A DNA stretch of 53,070 nucleotides, from NCBI GenBank assembly GCA_900556135.1, contig USNR01000004.1, forward strand, positions 1-53,070, given 5' to 3'. The number at the start of each line of letters is the position of its first letter. The stretch's first letter is position 1. Origin of the DNA: an uncultured Clostridium sp. Lineage in GTDB: Bacteria; Bacillota; Clostridia; TANB77; CAG-508. The translations under genes were made by a program, and so were the position numbers. The notes under the pieces were generated by a model that was not told the DNA's origin, ran no database searches, and was given only the letters and a program-made list of their open reading frames with translations. Positions 43,001 through 50,992 of the stretch are shown piece after piece.

Positions 43001-45970
43001 TATCACACACATTATTGCTGGGGCAACTAGCCACAATATGGAAATCACTATTATAAAAAACTTTAATCCCCATGAAAAGTCTAATAGCACTGAAATTAAT
43101 ATTCCTAAAATTCCAGCTACTAAATTTGCAAGCATATTATTATAATATGATATAATATTGCCAGTAGACTTTTTTTCCGCTTCCTCTGAAGTCTCCCATT
43201 CCAATAGATTTTTTTTGCTTTTGCACATTCTATATAATGTTTTAGACTCTGCTTTTACTGCCATATAAGCTTTATCTGGAATTATAGAAATCGCAAGTAT
43301 TCCTCTATAAAAACTAGCCTTTAATCCCTTAATTTCTTTTGTAAAAGTCTTTGTTCTTATCATTCCATCTTTCTTGCTAATAACTGTATTTATCAAATCT
43401 AATAAGTATGGCATTATTACAGAGATAATTGCAGTTGCAATGAACCATGATGGATTAATTCTAAAAATCAAATTTAAAATTAATGTATATATAACAAGTG
43501 CAAATACTGCCGTTTCCTGCTTACTTCTAAAAATATTACTTATTATCTTATATTTGCTCAATACACTTAATGGATTCTCTTTTATCTCTCCATTTTTATT
43601 TTCTATTCTATTTTTTAGCCATAATAAAATTTGATAATCTCCTCTAGTCCATCTGTATAAACGTTTTTTGTAACTAATATAATTAGTTGGATAGCCATCC
43701 ATAAGCATTATATCAGATGCATATGCACTTCTTAAATAACATCCTTCTAATAAATCATGACTCAGCACAGTGTTTTCTTTTATTTCATTATTTAATACTT
43801 CTGAAAATACTTTTACATCATAAATTCCCTTACCAGCAAAATTTCCTTCTTCAAAATTATCTTGATATAAATCTGATATAGCACTTGTATATGAATCGGT
43901 TCCTCCTTGTCCAGCATATATCATTGTAAAAATACTTCTTTTACTTTCCTCTAAACCAACACCTACCCTTGGAGCAATTAATCCATGGCCAGATATAACC
44001 AGGTCTTTGTTTTCATTTAATACTGGTCTATTTAGAACATGTGCCATTGCTCCAATCATTTCTAAACCTGAATTCAAGGTTAAGTCTGTATCTGAATCTA
44101 ACGTAATTATATACTTTATGGCAGGAATTTCCTTAGAATCTGTTTCTATTGTATTTACTCTAAAGGGATTTACTATGTTTTTTAAAATATACTCATTAAA
44201 CTGATTTAATAATCCTCTTTTTCTTTCCCATCCTAAGAACTTACCTTCACCATCATTCCATATTCTTTTTCTATATATAAAGTTAAATTTATTAAGCTCC
44301 AAATCAACATACTTTTCATTAAGCCTTTTTGTTTCTTTTAGACCTTCTTCAATAACTTCATCATCAAAAGCTTCAACCTCATTATCAGAACTGCTACAAT
44401 CCCCTAATAAAGTGAAATATATATTTTCACTTTTATTAGCAATATAAAAAACTTCCAGCTTATTAAATAGATTCCTTACCTGCTCTCTATCTTTTAAAAT
44501 TGTTGGTATCACTACCATAGTTGTATAATCTTTTGGTATTCCATTTTGAAAATCTAATTTAGGTATTGGCTTTGGTTTTACTACTTTGCTTAATGTATAT
44601 TGAATTATTTTGGTTACTATATTTTCTATTGGTAATGCAATTATAATAAACATCAATGCTGAAAGAAGCCAATTACATAATGGTCTGACACTTTCTTTCA
44701 ACATATTAAACATTATTATTGATAATGTTAAATCTGCTATTATTGTTATGAACCATATAACAAATATATATAATTCTGCTTTTTGATTTTTACTAATCTC
44801 TTTAACATTTTTATTTAACAATAAATTAATAAGCTTTCTTTTACCATCAGAAATCAGATAATATCCAACATGAGCTTCCTTTTCCAAATGTATATTTTCA
44901 TCAATAGCCTTTTGGCTTAACATCAAGCATTTTTTAGCTATATAAATTTCTGAAAGCTTAGTTTTCTTTGAAATTTCCTTTATTGTATTTCTATATAAAA
45001 TCTTAGTATCAGCATCCATTAAATCATATTGACCAGCAGGATCCCTTTTTAAAATATCTTCAACTCCATTAATTTTCTCAAATATTTCTAAAAAATTAAT
45101 TCTAGATATATTTTTTAAACTAGTAATGCAATTTCCAATAGAAACTTTTTTTACAGCAATATCAAAATGTTCTTTTTTTATTATATCATCAACACTATTA
45201 CCAGCCTTTTCAACCTGCTCCTCTAATATTTTTAAGTATGGATATGCTTGCTTGCCATATTTTTTTAATTTATAAGACATATGTTCAACAAAAGCATACT
45301 TTATTTGATTTTTTTTTAGCACCTCTCCTTTTATACAATTTTTACTATACCCACTGTCCTTAAATTTAGGCCTATCACTATGTTCTACAAGTCTTTCCAC
45401 AATACTTTCAACTTTATACTTCTGCATTTGTGATAAATAAATCTTTTCACAGATTTGCCTAATGTTTTCAATTAATGCAATCTGCAAGAAAACACCAATA
45501 TTCCATATCTCATCCATACTTAATGTTTTTTTATTTTGGTAACTTCTTAACATCTCTTCCAAATTTTCGTTATCTATCTTTCCATCAGTAAATGCAATCA
45601 TTTCAGAAGCTAAAACATATATCCTAGCAAAACCTTCATATCTTCCATTTATTAAGCCTAGAAAATTTTCATATTTTTTCAGTGTTAAATCTTTAGATAT
45701 ATTCTTTACAGTTTCTTCTATTATATATAAATTATCCAAAATCCACTCACCAGCAGGATGTATAGGAATCCCTAATTTTATATGTTCATTTAACATCTTA
45801 TATACTTGCTTTATAACCATATAATTCTCATTCAGTCTTGGTATTGGATATGTTAATTTTGCTGACTTCTTTCCTAAAACATGGTCTGAAGCAATCTTTT
45901 CCAGATATAAATCTAATTGATATTTATCTAAAACTGCACCTTGTATATTTAATATGCGATTTGTACTCAA
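40031..45970 (-). CDS. NdvB-type cyclic beta-1,2-glucan synthase, GT84 part, ended by a frameshift
   Basis: A 1,979-residue membrane enzyme. Residues about 1-400 are cytosolic; helices near 400-470 lead to the GT84 glycosyltransferase domain with ITLDSDTDLTLNSG, FEEGNFAGKGIYD, LLEGCYLRSAYASD and RWTRGDYQ, then more helices. A glycoamylase-like domain (about 1,060-1,500) has RTSSTNIGLAVLA, SWSGTAFEYLMP and YMAHHQGLI, then a beta-sandwich module. NdvB proteins make and cyclise beta-1,2-glucan. The ORF breaks off in the next module at NEYGGFSRRRKK; reading +1 from TCT gives NEYGGFSGDGKKY and joins the downstream ORF. I chose a TTG start at 45970 (AAGGAG 9 nt upstream); 46003 is the alternative. 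Confidence 0.88.
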   Translation of the reverse strand: MSTNRILNIQGAVLDKYQLDLYLEKIASDHVLGKKSAKLTYPIPRLNENYMVIKQVYKMLNEHIKLGIPIHPAGEWILDNLYIIEETVKNISKDLTLKKYENFLGLINGRYEGFARIYVLASEMIAFTDGKIDNENLEEMLRSYQNKKTLSMDEIWNIGVFLQIALIENIRQICEKIYLSQMQKYKVESIVERLVEHSDRPKFKDSGYSKNCIKGEVLKKNQIKYAFVEHMSYKLKKYGKQAYPYLKILEEQVEKAGNSVDDIIKKEHFDIAVKKVSIGNCITSLKNISRINFLEIFEKINGVEDILKRDPAGQYDLMDADTKILYRNTIKEISKKTKLSEIYIAKKCLMLSQKAIDENIHLEKEAHVGYYLISDGKRKLINLLLNKNVKEISKNQKAELYIFVIWFITIIADLTLSIIMFNMLKESVRPLCNWLLSALMFIIIALPIENIVTKIIQYTLSKVVKPKPIPKLDFQNGIPKDYTTMVVIPTILKDREQVRNLFNKLEVFYIANKSENIYFTLLGDCSSSDNEVEAFDDEVIEEGLKETKRLNEKYVDLELNKFNFIYRKRIWNDGEGKFLGWERKRGLLNQFNEYILKNIVNPFRVNTIETDSKEIPAIKYIITLDSDTDLTLNSGLEMIGAMAHVLNRPVLNENKDLVISGHGLIAPRVGVGLEESKRSIFTMIYAGQGGTDSYTSAISDLYQDNFEEGNFAGKGIYDVKVFSEVLNNEIKENTVLSHDLLEGCYLRSAYASDIMLMDGYPTNYISYKKRLYRWTRGDYQILLWLKNRIENKNGEIKENPLSVLSKYKIISNIFRSKQETAVFALVIYTLILNLIFRINPSWFIATAIISVIMPYLLDLINTVISKKDGMIRTKTFTKEIKGLKASFYRGILAISIIPDKAYMAVKAESKTLYRMCKSKKNLLEWETSEEAEKKSTGNIISYYNNMLANLVAGILGILISVLLDFSWGLKFFIIVISILWLVAPAIMCVISKKNSSKINIDKISEKDKTFLIDTAYRTWMYFKDTLNTKNNYLPPDNYQEDRKIKFIDRTSSTNIGLAVLAVIAGYDLNFESLEETINLLENMINTIAKLQKWNGHLYNWYNITTLEPLVPKYVSSVDSGNFVGYLYVLQQFLEESKEKITLINEKANKNKIDRSIVTERNVGDENTILKIETMMIMIRKIIDDTDFSKLYDERNRLFSVGYNVEENKLTDSYYDLLASEARQTSLVAIAKKDISSKHWNNLSRTLTTLNNYKGLISWSGTAFEYLMPTINIPNFEGSIIDESCRFSIMSQKAYAERLGVPWGFSEAAFNLKDLYNNYQYKAFGIPWLGLKRGLADEIVVSSYGTILAIPNNINDVLTNIKILKKLGMYDKYGFYESVDFTPTRVKEKYEVVKTYMAHHQGLILLSLNNLFNDNILQKRFMRNPEIQSVKILLEEKMPDNMVITKEEKEKIEKIKYVDYEDYSLRNYNNVNENLNISNVIANDKYTIVMDQYGNGYSNYNGVQINRFKSTDDDAQGIIFYIKDIKNKRIWTNTYSKYMSKPDKYTISFYPDMNKITRTDGQTETITKVITDTDEPVEIRRLELSNNGITEQTLEVTAYMEPMLSDKMQDYAHKAFNNLFLSYEYIEAIDTIVVKRNVRNKDDKKLYMAVKLYKEGDEKADTEFEIDKEKFFGRCNLNLPIAVENSMPLRRRIENVVDPIIAMKKIINIKPEEKIAVDFLISVSESKEDAIKNITKFRNNENIKRVFELSKARVEAESRYLGIKGKDIEVYQKILSYLIFQSKVNIKNNVPSVSSIYPTSGLWKFGISGDLPILLVRIKDVNDIDVVKECINAYEYYRSKRIDIDLVILNEEKERYESFVKDAVQSAVLNKNLGYLFNVKGGIYCLNNINNKQDKMLLEDKASVVIYAGAGTLAGQIQEIESLIKERVRQVGYDVKNDYYIENEDNTNYKHPEFDENSLKYFNEYGGFSRRRKKIYNKSK
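40063..40078 (-). other. Frameshift site in the glucan synthase gene
   Basis: On the minus strand the bases are GGAGGC TTC TCT CGG. Skipping the C at 40066 moves the ribosome from the GT84 frame into the GH94 frame and restores the family pattern of Gly-Phe-Ser, one residue, Asp-Gly. An SD-like GGAGGC lies 3 nt before TCT, and CGG is expected to be rare in this genome. Confidence 0.6.
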
Positions 45971-45976
45971 AAAAAT

Positions 45977-46021
45977 CCACTCCTTGGTATGTGTTATGCA
46001 CATATTTTCTCCAAGAAGTGG
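45977..46021 (-). terminator. Terminator-like leader hairpin containing the glucan synthase ribosome binding site
   Basis: CCACTTCTTGG (complement of 46011-46021) pairs with CCAAGGAGTGG (complement of 45977-45987), with one wobble; an inner 6-bp stem stacks inside. Seven T follow and run into the TTG start. The SD AAGGAG is in the 3' arm. A promoter lies upstream. Confidence 0.7.
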
Positions 46022-46040
46022 AAAATTTATACTTGTTTTT

Positions 46041-46069
46041 ATTATATCTCAAAATAGAGCCAATGTCTA
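46041..46069 (-). promoter_or_regulatory. Promoter of the glucan synthase locus
   Basis: TAGACA (46064-46069) and TATAAT (46041-46046) on the minus strand, 17-nt spacer. The start point would be near 46034, just upstream of the leader hairpin. Confidence 0.7.
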
Positions 46070-46082
46070 TAAAAAAGATACG

Positions 46083-46796
46083 TCAAAATTCGACAAAATA
46101 GTCCATGATTCCATTGTATATTCCCCAAGCTAGTTTATTTTGATACTCATTATTCTGTAATTGTTTTTCTTCTTCTTCATTAGATAAAAAACCACATTCA
46201 ACTATCGCGGTAGGAATCTCAACATGTTTTATTATATATACATTACTAATTTTTAAAGGCTCTCTTTTATTCTCTTTTTGTATTGCCTCATTTAAATTAT
46301 TCTGAATTCCAGTTGCAAGCCTTTTTCCATCTTCACTCCCATTTTTAAAGAATGTTTGCCAACCATAATATTGACTCTGTGGAATTTTATTTAAATGTAT
46401 ACTAATAAAAATATCGGCACTTGAACTATTACCTATTTTCACCCTATTTTTTATATCTGATACTTTCTTCTCTCTTAGAGTCTTTTTATCCACATCATAT
46501 ATTGCATTCTCATCTGACCTTGTAAGTATAACAGTAGCTCCACTCTGTTCTAAAAGATTTTGTAATTTTAATGCAATAGCCAAATTCAGATTTGCTTCAC
46601 TTATTCCCTCATCACTAACTGCTCCACCATCTTCCCCGCCGTGACCCGCATCAATAATTATAACTTTATTTGTAACAGGAACAGCCATTGTACTAACAAC
46701 ATTTTTTCTTTCTTCATTTTTTATTGTTGCAAAACAAACTGACATTATGACTATTAATGATATTATTTTTATTCTTTTTAAATTCATCTTTTCCAT
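46083..46796 (-). CDS. cwlD: N-acetylmuramoyl-L-alanine amidase, CwlD-like
   Basis: Zinc amidase of the Amidase_3 family, 237 aa. A hydrophobic signal/anchor (residues 8-24) is followed by the catalytic domain: DAGHGGEDGG (first His), SEANLNLAIALKL (Glu), FISIHLNK (second His) and AIVECGFLSNEEEE (catalytic Glu). In spore formers CwlD strips peptides from cortex muramic acid so that muramic-lactam can form. The size and single-domain form match CwlD rather than multidomain autolysins. GAGAGG precedes the ATG at 9 nt. Confidence 0.85.
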   Translation of the reverse strand: MEKMNLKRIKIISLIVIMSVCFATIKNEERKNVVSTMAVPVTNKVIIIDAGHGGEDGGAVSDEGISEANLNLAIALKLQNLLEQSGATVILTRSDENAIYDVDKKTLREKKVSDIKNRVKIGNSSSADIFISIHLNKIPQSQYYGWQTFFKNGSEDGKRLATGIQNNLNEAIQKENKREPLKISNVYIIKHVEIPTAIVECGFLSNEEEEKQLQNNEYQNKLAWGIYNGIMDYFVEF

Positions 46797-46846
46797 ATAA
46801 ATAAACCTCTCTTTTAATTATATGGACTTTTATAAAATATTATTAC

Positions 46847-46875
46847 TTTACATAATTTTATTTTTGTGATATACT
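46847..46875 (+). promoter_or_regulatory. Promoter of the helix-hairpin-helix orphan
   Basis: TTTACA (46847-46852) and TATACT (46870-46875), 17-nt spacer. The -10 overlaps a 10-bp palindrome ATACTAGTAT (46871-46880). Confidence 0.6.
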
Positions 46876-46913
46876 AGTATTGTATTTTTTTATTTTGAAA
46901 GGAGTTTTTAGTT

Positions 46914-47294
46914 ATGGCAAAAGTTGTTAGCTTCTTTTCAGGTCTTTCGACAGAAACATATCTAGTTTCTAAGGAAGCTTATCAGAAGTGCCGGCAAATT
47001 TGCTTAGCAGATACCTATTCTGCTGCAAACAATCCTACTGTTTTATCTGAAGGACCTGAATTGCTAAACCTACCAATTGGGGCTTTGAAATCTCCTGAAG
47101 GCATTAAGCGACATAGAAGTTTAGCCGCTGCTGTTAACAGGGTTTCACAAGTTCTTCCAGACAAAACCATTGGAGAAATGATTTCACTATCCAAGAGAGA
47201 TTTTGCCGCTCTTCCTGGGATTGGTCCCAGAACAATATCTATCATCTGTGCAGCTCTTGAAGATTATGATCTTTATTTTGCAGATGAAAGCTAA
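46914..47294 (+). CDS. Small helix-hairpin-helix-like protein of unknown function
   Basis: A 126-residue protein I cannot place in a family. The last 50 residues (TIGEMISLSKRDFAALPGIGPRTISIICAALEDY) have an HhH pattern with PGIGPRT, like the C-terminal domain of RNA polymerase alpha or other DNA-binding HhH modules. The first 60 residues have a Ser/Thr-rich opening, two Cys (KCRQIC) and no membrane segment. GAAAGGAG lies 8 nt before the ATG; the gene has its own promoter and ends at a shared terminator. Its G+C is clearly higher than the surroundings, hinting at recent acquisition. Position opposite rpoC is probably chance. Confidence 0.6.
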   Translation: MAKVVSFFSGLSTETYLVSKEAYQKCRQICLADTYSAANNPTVLSEGPELLNLPIGALKSPEGIKRHRSLAAAVNRVSQVLPDKTIGEMISLSKRDFAALPGIGPRTISIICAALEDYDLYFADES

Positions 47295-47340
47295 GAACAT
47301 CCATTAATCCACTATAAATAATTAAGTATTGTGGATTGCA

Positions 47341-47380
47341 AAAAAATCGCCCATATGTTAACACATATGAGCGGTTTTTT
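47341..47380. terminator. Bidirectional terminator between the HhH orphan and rpoC
   Basis: CGC, one mismatch, then CATATGT (47348-47358) pairs with ACATATG, one mismatch, GCG (47363-47373), 4-nt loop, with A and T runs on the two sides. It serves both convergent units. Confidence 0.85.
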
Positions 47381-50300
47381 TATTCTACAACATCTTCAAC
47401 TTCTTCTGAATAAGGTTGATTACTTTCTGTTGTTTCATCATCTTCTTCTGGCTTTTTAGTTTCTTCTGTACTGATGTGTACATTTGTATATCTCTTCATT
47501 CCTGTTCCTGCTGGTATTAATTTACCTATAATAACATTTTCTTTTAATCCTATTAATTCGTCTGTTTTACCTTTTATTGCAGCTTCTGTTAATACCCTTG
47601 TTGTTTCCTGGAATGATGCTGCTGATAAGAAACTGTCTGTTGCTAAAGATGCTTTAGTAATACCTAATAATACTCTCTTTCCTGTAGCTGGTCTTAATCC
47701 TTTTTCCATAACTTCTTTATTTTCATCTTCAAAGTCATACATATCTACAAGAGAACCTGAAAGCATATTTGTATCTCCATTATCTTCAACTCTAACTTTC
47801 TTAAGCATTTGTCTACCAATAACCTCGATATGCTTATCATTAATATCAACACCTTGGTTTCTATAAACCTTTTGAACCTCTTGAATTAAGTATGTATATA
47901 CTCCTTCTGGTCCATTTATTGCTAATACTTCTGCAGGGTTCTTTGAACCTTCTGTTATTTGGTCTCCAGCTCCAATTTCGTCTCCATCTTTTACTTTTAA
48001 CTTAGAGCCAAATGGTATTGTATAAGTTTTACTATCATCTTTAGATGTTATAACAACTTCACGTTTTGTTTTGTCGTCAGATATTTTTACTGTACCTGCT
48101 ATTTCAGAAATTATTGCTAATCCCTTTGGTTTACGAGCTTCAAATAGCTCCTCAACTCTAGGAAGACCTTGTGTAATATCGGCAACACCGGCAACACCAC
48201 CAGAGTGAATAGTTCTCATTGTAAGCTGTGTACCAGGCTCACCAATTGATTGTGCAGCAATTATTCCTATTGTGTCTCCTATATCAACCTCTTTATGGCT
48301 TGCAAGTCCCATTCCATAGCACTTAGCACATACACCATGTTTTGTTCTACATCCAAATACACTACGAACTTCAACTTTATCGATTCCAGCTTCTACTATT
48401 TTATCAGCTAAATCTTCTGTAATTAAAGTATTTGTGTCTACTATAACTTCTCCAGTTTTTGGATCTTTTATGTCATGTAATGGATATCTTCCAAGTAATC
48501 TTTCTTGAAGTTTTTCGATTATTTGATTTCCATCTTTAATATCTGTAAGCTCTATACCTTCTGTAGAACCACAATCTTCTTCTCTAACAATTATATCTTG
48601 AGATACATCTACTAATCTTCTTGTTAGGTATCCAGAGTCTGCTGTTCTTAAAGCTGTATCAGAAAGTCCTTTACGAGCTCCATGGGCAGATATGAAGTAT
48701 TCCAATGCATCAAGGCCCTCCCTGAATGATGACTTGATTGGTATCTCTACTGTTTTACCTGTTGTACTAGCCATAAGTCCACGCATACCAGCAATTTGTT
48801 TTAACTGGTCTAAGTTACCTCTGGCTCCTGAATCAGACATCATGAACATTGGGTTTTCTCTAGAGAAATTGTTTTTCATTGCGTCTTTTACATCGTTAGT
48901 AGCTTTTTCCCATATTTTAATTACTTGGTTATAACGTTCTTCGTTAGTAATTAAACCACGTTTATATTGTTTTAATACTTCATCTACTTGTGCTTGAGCT
49001 TCAGCTATTATAGTTTTCTTTTCTGGTGGTACTTGTACGTCATCAACAGAAACTGTTATAGCTCCTAATGTTGAGTATTTGTAACCAGTAGATTTTATAT
49101 AGTCTAATAACTCTGCTGTTCTGCTTATTCCATGTTTATTAATACATTTTCCGATAATTTTTCCAAGATTTTTCTTAGATACTACAAAGTCTATTTCATA
49201 GTCTAATTCATGTTCAGGATCTTCTCTATTTACAAATCCCAAATCTTGAGGTATTCCTGTATTGAATATTATTCTACCAACTGTAGTAGCTATTTTTCTC
49301 TGAACTTTACTTCCATCTGGCATTTCTACTGTTCTTCTAACAAATATTTTTGCATGCATTCCTATATCATCATTAGCTTTTGCCATGATAGCTTCATCTG
49401 GAGATGAGAAATATTTACCTTCTCCTTTTTCTCCATCATTATCCATTGTTAAGTAATAACTTCCTAAAATCATATCTTGTGTTGGTATTGTAACTGGTTT
49501 ACCATCTTGTGGTTTTAACAAGTTATTTTCTGATAACATTAGATATCTTGCTTCAGCTTGTGCTTCTGGTGATAAAGGTAAGTGAATAGCCATTTGGTCA
49601 CCATCGAAGTCGGCATTAAATGCTGTACAAACTAATGGATGTAATTTTATTGCTCTACCTTCTACTAAAACTGGTTCAAATGCTTGAATACCAAGTCTAT
49701 GTAATGTAGGTGCACGGTTTAAAAGTACTGGATGATCTTTTATAACTTCATCTAATATATCCCATACTTCTGGACGTAATCTTTCTACCATTCTCTTTGC
49801 ATTTTTTATATTGTGTGCAATACCACGTCCAACTAATTCCTTCATTACAAATGGTTTGAATAATTCTACTGCCATTTCTTTTGGCACACCACATTGATAA
49901 ATCTTAAGTTCTGGACCAACAACTATAACTGAACGTCCTGAATAGTCAACACGTTTTCCTAATAGGTTTTGACGGAATCTACCTTGTTTTCCTTTTAACA
50001 TGTCTGATAAAGATTTTAAAGGTCTATTTCCAGCACCTGTTACTGGTCTTCCACGTCTTCCATTATCAATTAAAGCATCTACAGATTCTTGAAGCATTCT
50101 CTTTTCATTTCTTACTATTATTTCTGGTGCTCCAAGTTCTAATAATCTCTTTAATCTGTTATTTCTATTTATAACTCTTCTATATAAGTCATTTAAATCT
50201 GATGTTGCAAATCTACCACCATCTAATTGAACCATTGGTCTTAGGTCTGGTGGGATAACTGGTACAACATTCATTATCATCCATTCTGGTCTATTTTGAG

Positions 50301-50958
50301 ACACTTTGAATGACTCTACTGTATCTAGTCTTTTTATTAGTTTTGCTCTCTTTTGCTCACTAGATTTTTCTATTTCTTTTTTTAATTTTTCAGATAATTT
50401 TTCAACATCAATTTCTGATAATAAAGTTCTTATTGGTTCAGCACCCATTTCTGCTTTGAAAGAGTCTTTACCATATTTCTCTCTTGCTTCAACATATTCT
50501 TTTTCAGATAATACTTGGCATTTAGAAAGTCCACTTGTTCCTTTATCTGTAACGATATATGATGCAAAATATATAACTTTCTCTAATGCTTTAGGAGAAA
50601 CATCTAGCATTAAAGCTATTCTACTTGGAATTCCTTTAAAGTACCAGATGTGAGCTACTGGGGCAGCAAGCTCTATGTGCCCCATTCTCTCTCTTCTTAC
50701 TTTAGATTTAGTAACTTCTACTCCACATCTATCGCAAACTATACCTTTATATCTTACTCTTTTATATTTTCCACAATGGCACTCCCAGTCTTTAGTAGGA
50801 CCAAATATTCTTTCACAGAATAATCCATCTTTTTCTGGTTTTAATGTTCTATAATTGATAGTCTCTGGCTTTTTTACTTCTCCATGTGACCATTCTCTTA
50901 TTTTCTCATCAGATGCAATGCCAATTTTCATTTTATCAAAATTTTCTAATTCATCCAC
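47380..50958 (-). CDS. rpoC: RNA polymerase beta' subunit
   Basis: 1,192 aa. The N-terminal zinc finger uses Cys60, Cys62, Cys75 and Cys78 (CHCGKYKRVRYKGIVCDRC). The active-centre Mg motif is NADFDGDQMAIHLPLS; the trigger-loop region has MRTIHSGGVAG and GLPRVEELFEARKP; a second Zn site is CGSTEG together with CRTKHGVCAKCYG. The last 30 residues are strongly acidic (TEETKKPEEDDETTES). The start is GTG at 50958, with a GGGGGG box 8 nt upstream. It lies 34 nt after rpoB. Confidence 0.98.
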   Translation of the reverse strand: MDELENFDKMKIGIASDEKIREWSHGEVKKPETINYRTLKPEKDGLFCERIFGPTKDWECHCGKYKRVRYKGIVCDRCGVEVTKSKVRRERMGHIELAAPVAHIWYFKGIPSRIALMLDVSPKALEKVIYFASYIVTDKGTSGLSKCQVLSEKEYVEAREKYGKDSFKAEMGAEPIRTLLSEIDVEKLSEKLKKEIEKSSEQKRAKLIKRLDTVESFKVSQNRPEWMIMNVVPVIPPDLRPMVQLDGGRFATSDLNDLYRRVINRNNRLKRLLELGAPEIIVRNEKRMLQESVDALIDNGRRGRPVTGAGNRPLKSLSDMLKGKQGRFRQNLLGKRVDYSGRSVIVVGPELKIYQCGVPKEMAVELFKPFVMKELVGRGIAHNIKNAKRMVERLRPEVWDILDEVIKDHPVLLNRAPTLHRLGIQAFEPVLVEGRAIKLHPLVCTAFNADFDGDQMAIHLPLSPEAQAEARYLMLSENNLLKPQDGKPVTIPTQDMILGSYYLTMDNDGEKGEGKYFSSPDEAIMAKANDDIGMHAKIFVRRTVEMPDGSKVQRKIATTVGRIIFNTGIPQDLGFVNREDPEHELDYEIDFVVSKKNLGKIIGKCINKHGISRTAELLDYIKSTGYKYSTLGAITVSVDDVQVPPEKKTIIAEAQAQVDEVLKQYKRGLITNEERYNQVIKIWEKATNDVKDAMKNNFSRENPMFMMSDSGARGNLDQLKQIAGMRGLMASTTGKTVEIPIKSSFREGLDALEYFISAHGARKGLSDTALRTADSGYLTRRLVDVSQDIIVREEDCGSTEGIELTDIKDGNQIIEKLQERLLGRYPLHDIKDPKTGEVIVDTNTLITEDLADKIVEAGIDKVEVRSVFGCRTKHGVCAKCYGMGLASHKEVDIGDTIGIIAAQSIGEPGTQLTMRTIHSGGVAGVADITQGLPRVEELFEARKPKGLAIISEIAGTVKISDDKTKREVVITSKDDSKTYTIPFGSKLKVKDGDEIGAGDQITEGSKNPAEVLAINGPEGVYTYLIQEVQKVYRNQGVDINDKHIEVIGRQMLKKVRVEDNGDTNMLSGSLVDMYDFEDENKEVMEKGLRPATGKRVLLGITKASLATDSFLSAASFQETTRVLTEAAIKGKTDELIGLKENVIIGKLIPAGTGMKRYTNVHISTEETKKPEEDDETTESNQPYSEEVEDVVE

Positions 50959-50992
50959 TTTTTTTGCCCCCCTGGATCATACTTTTATTTTA

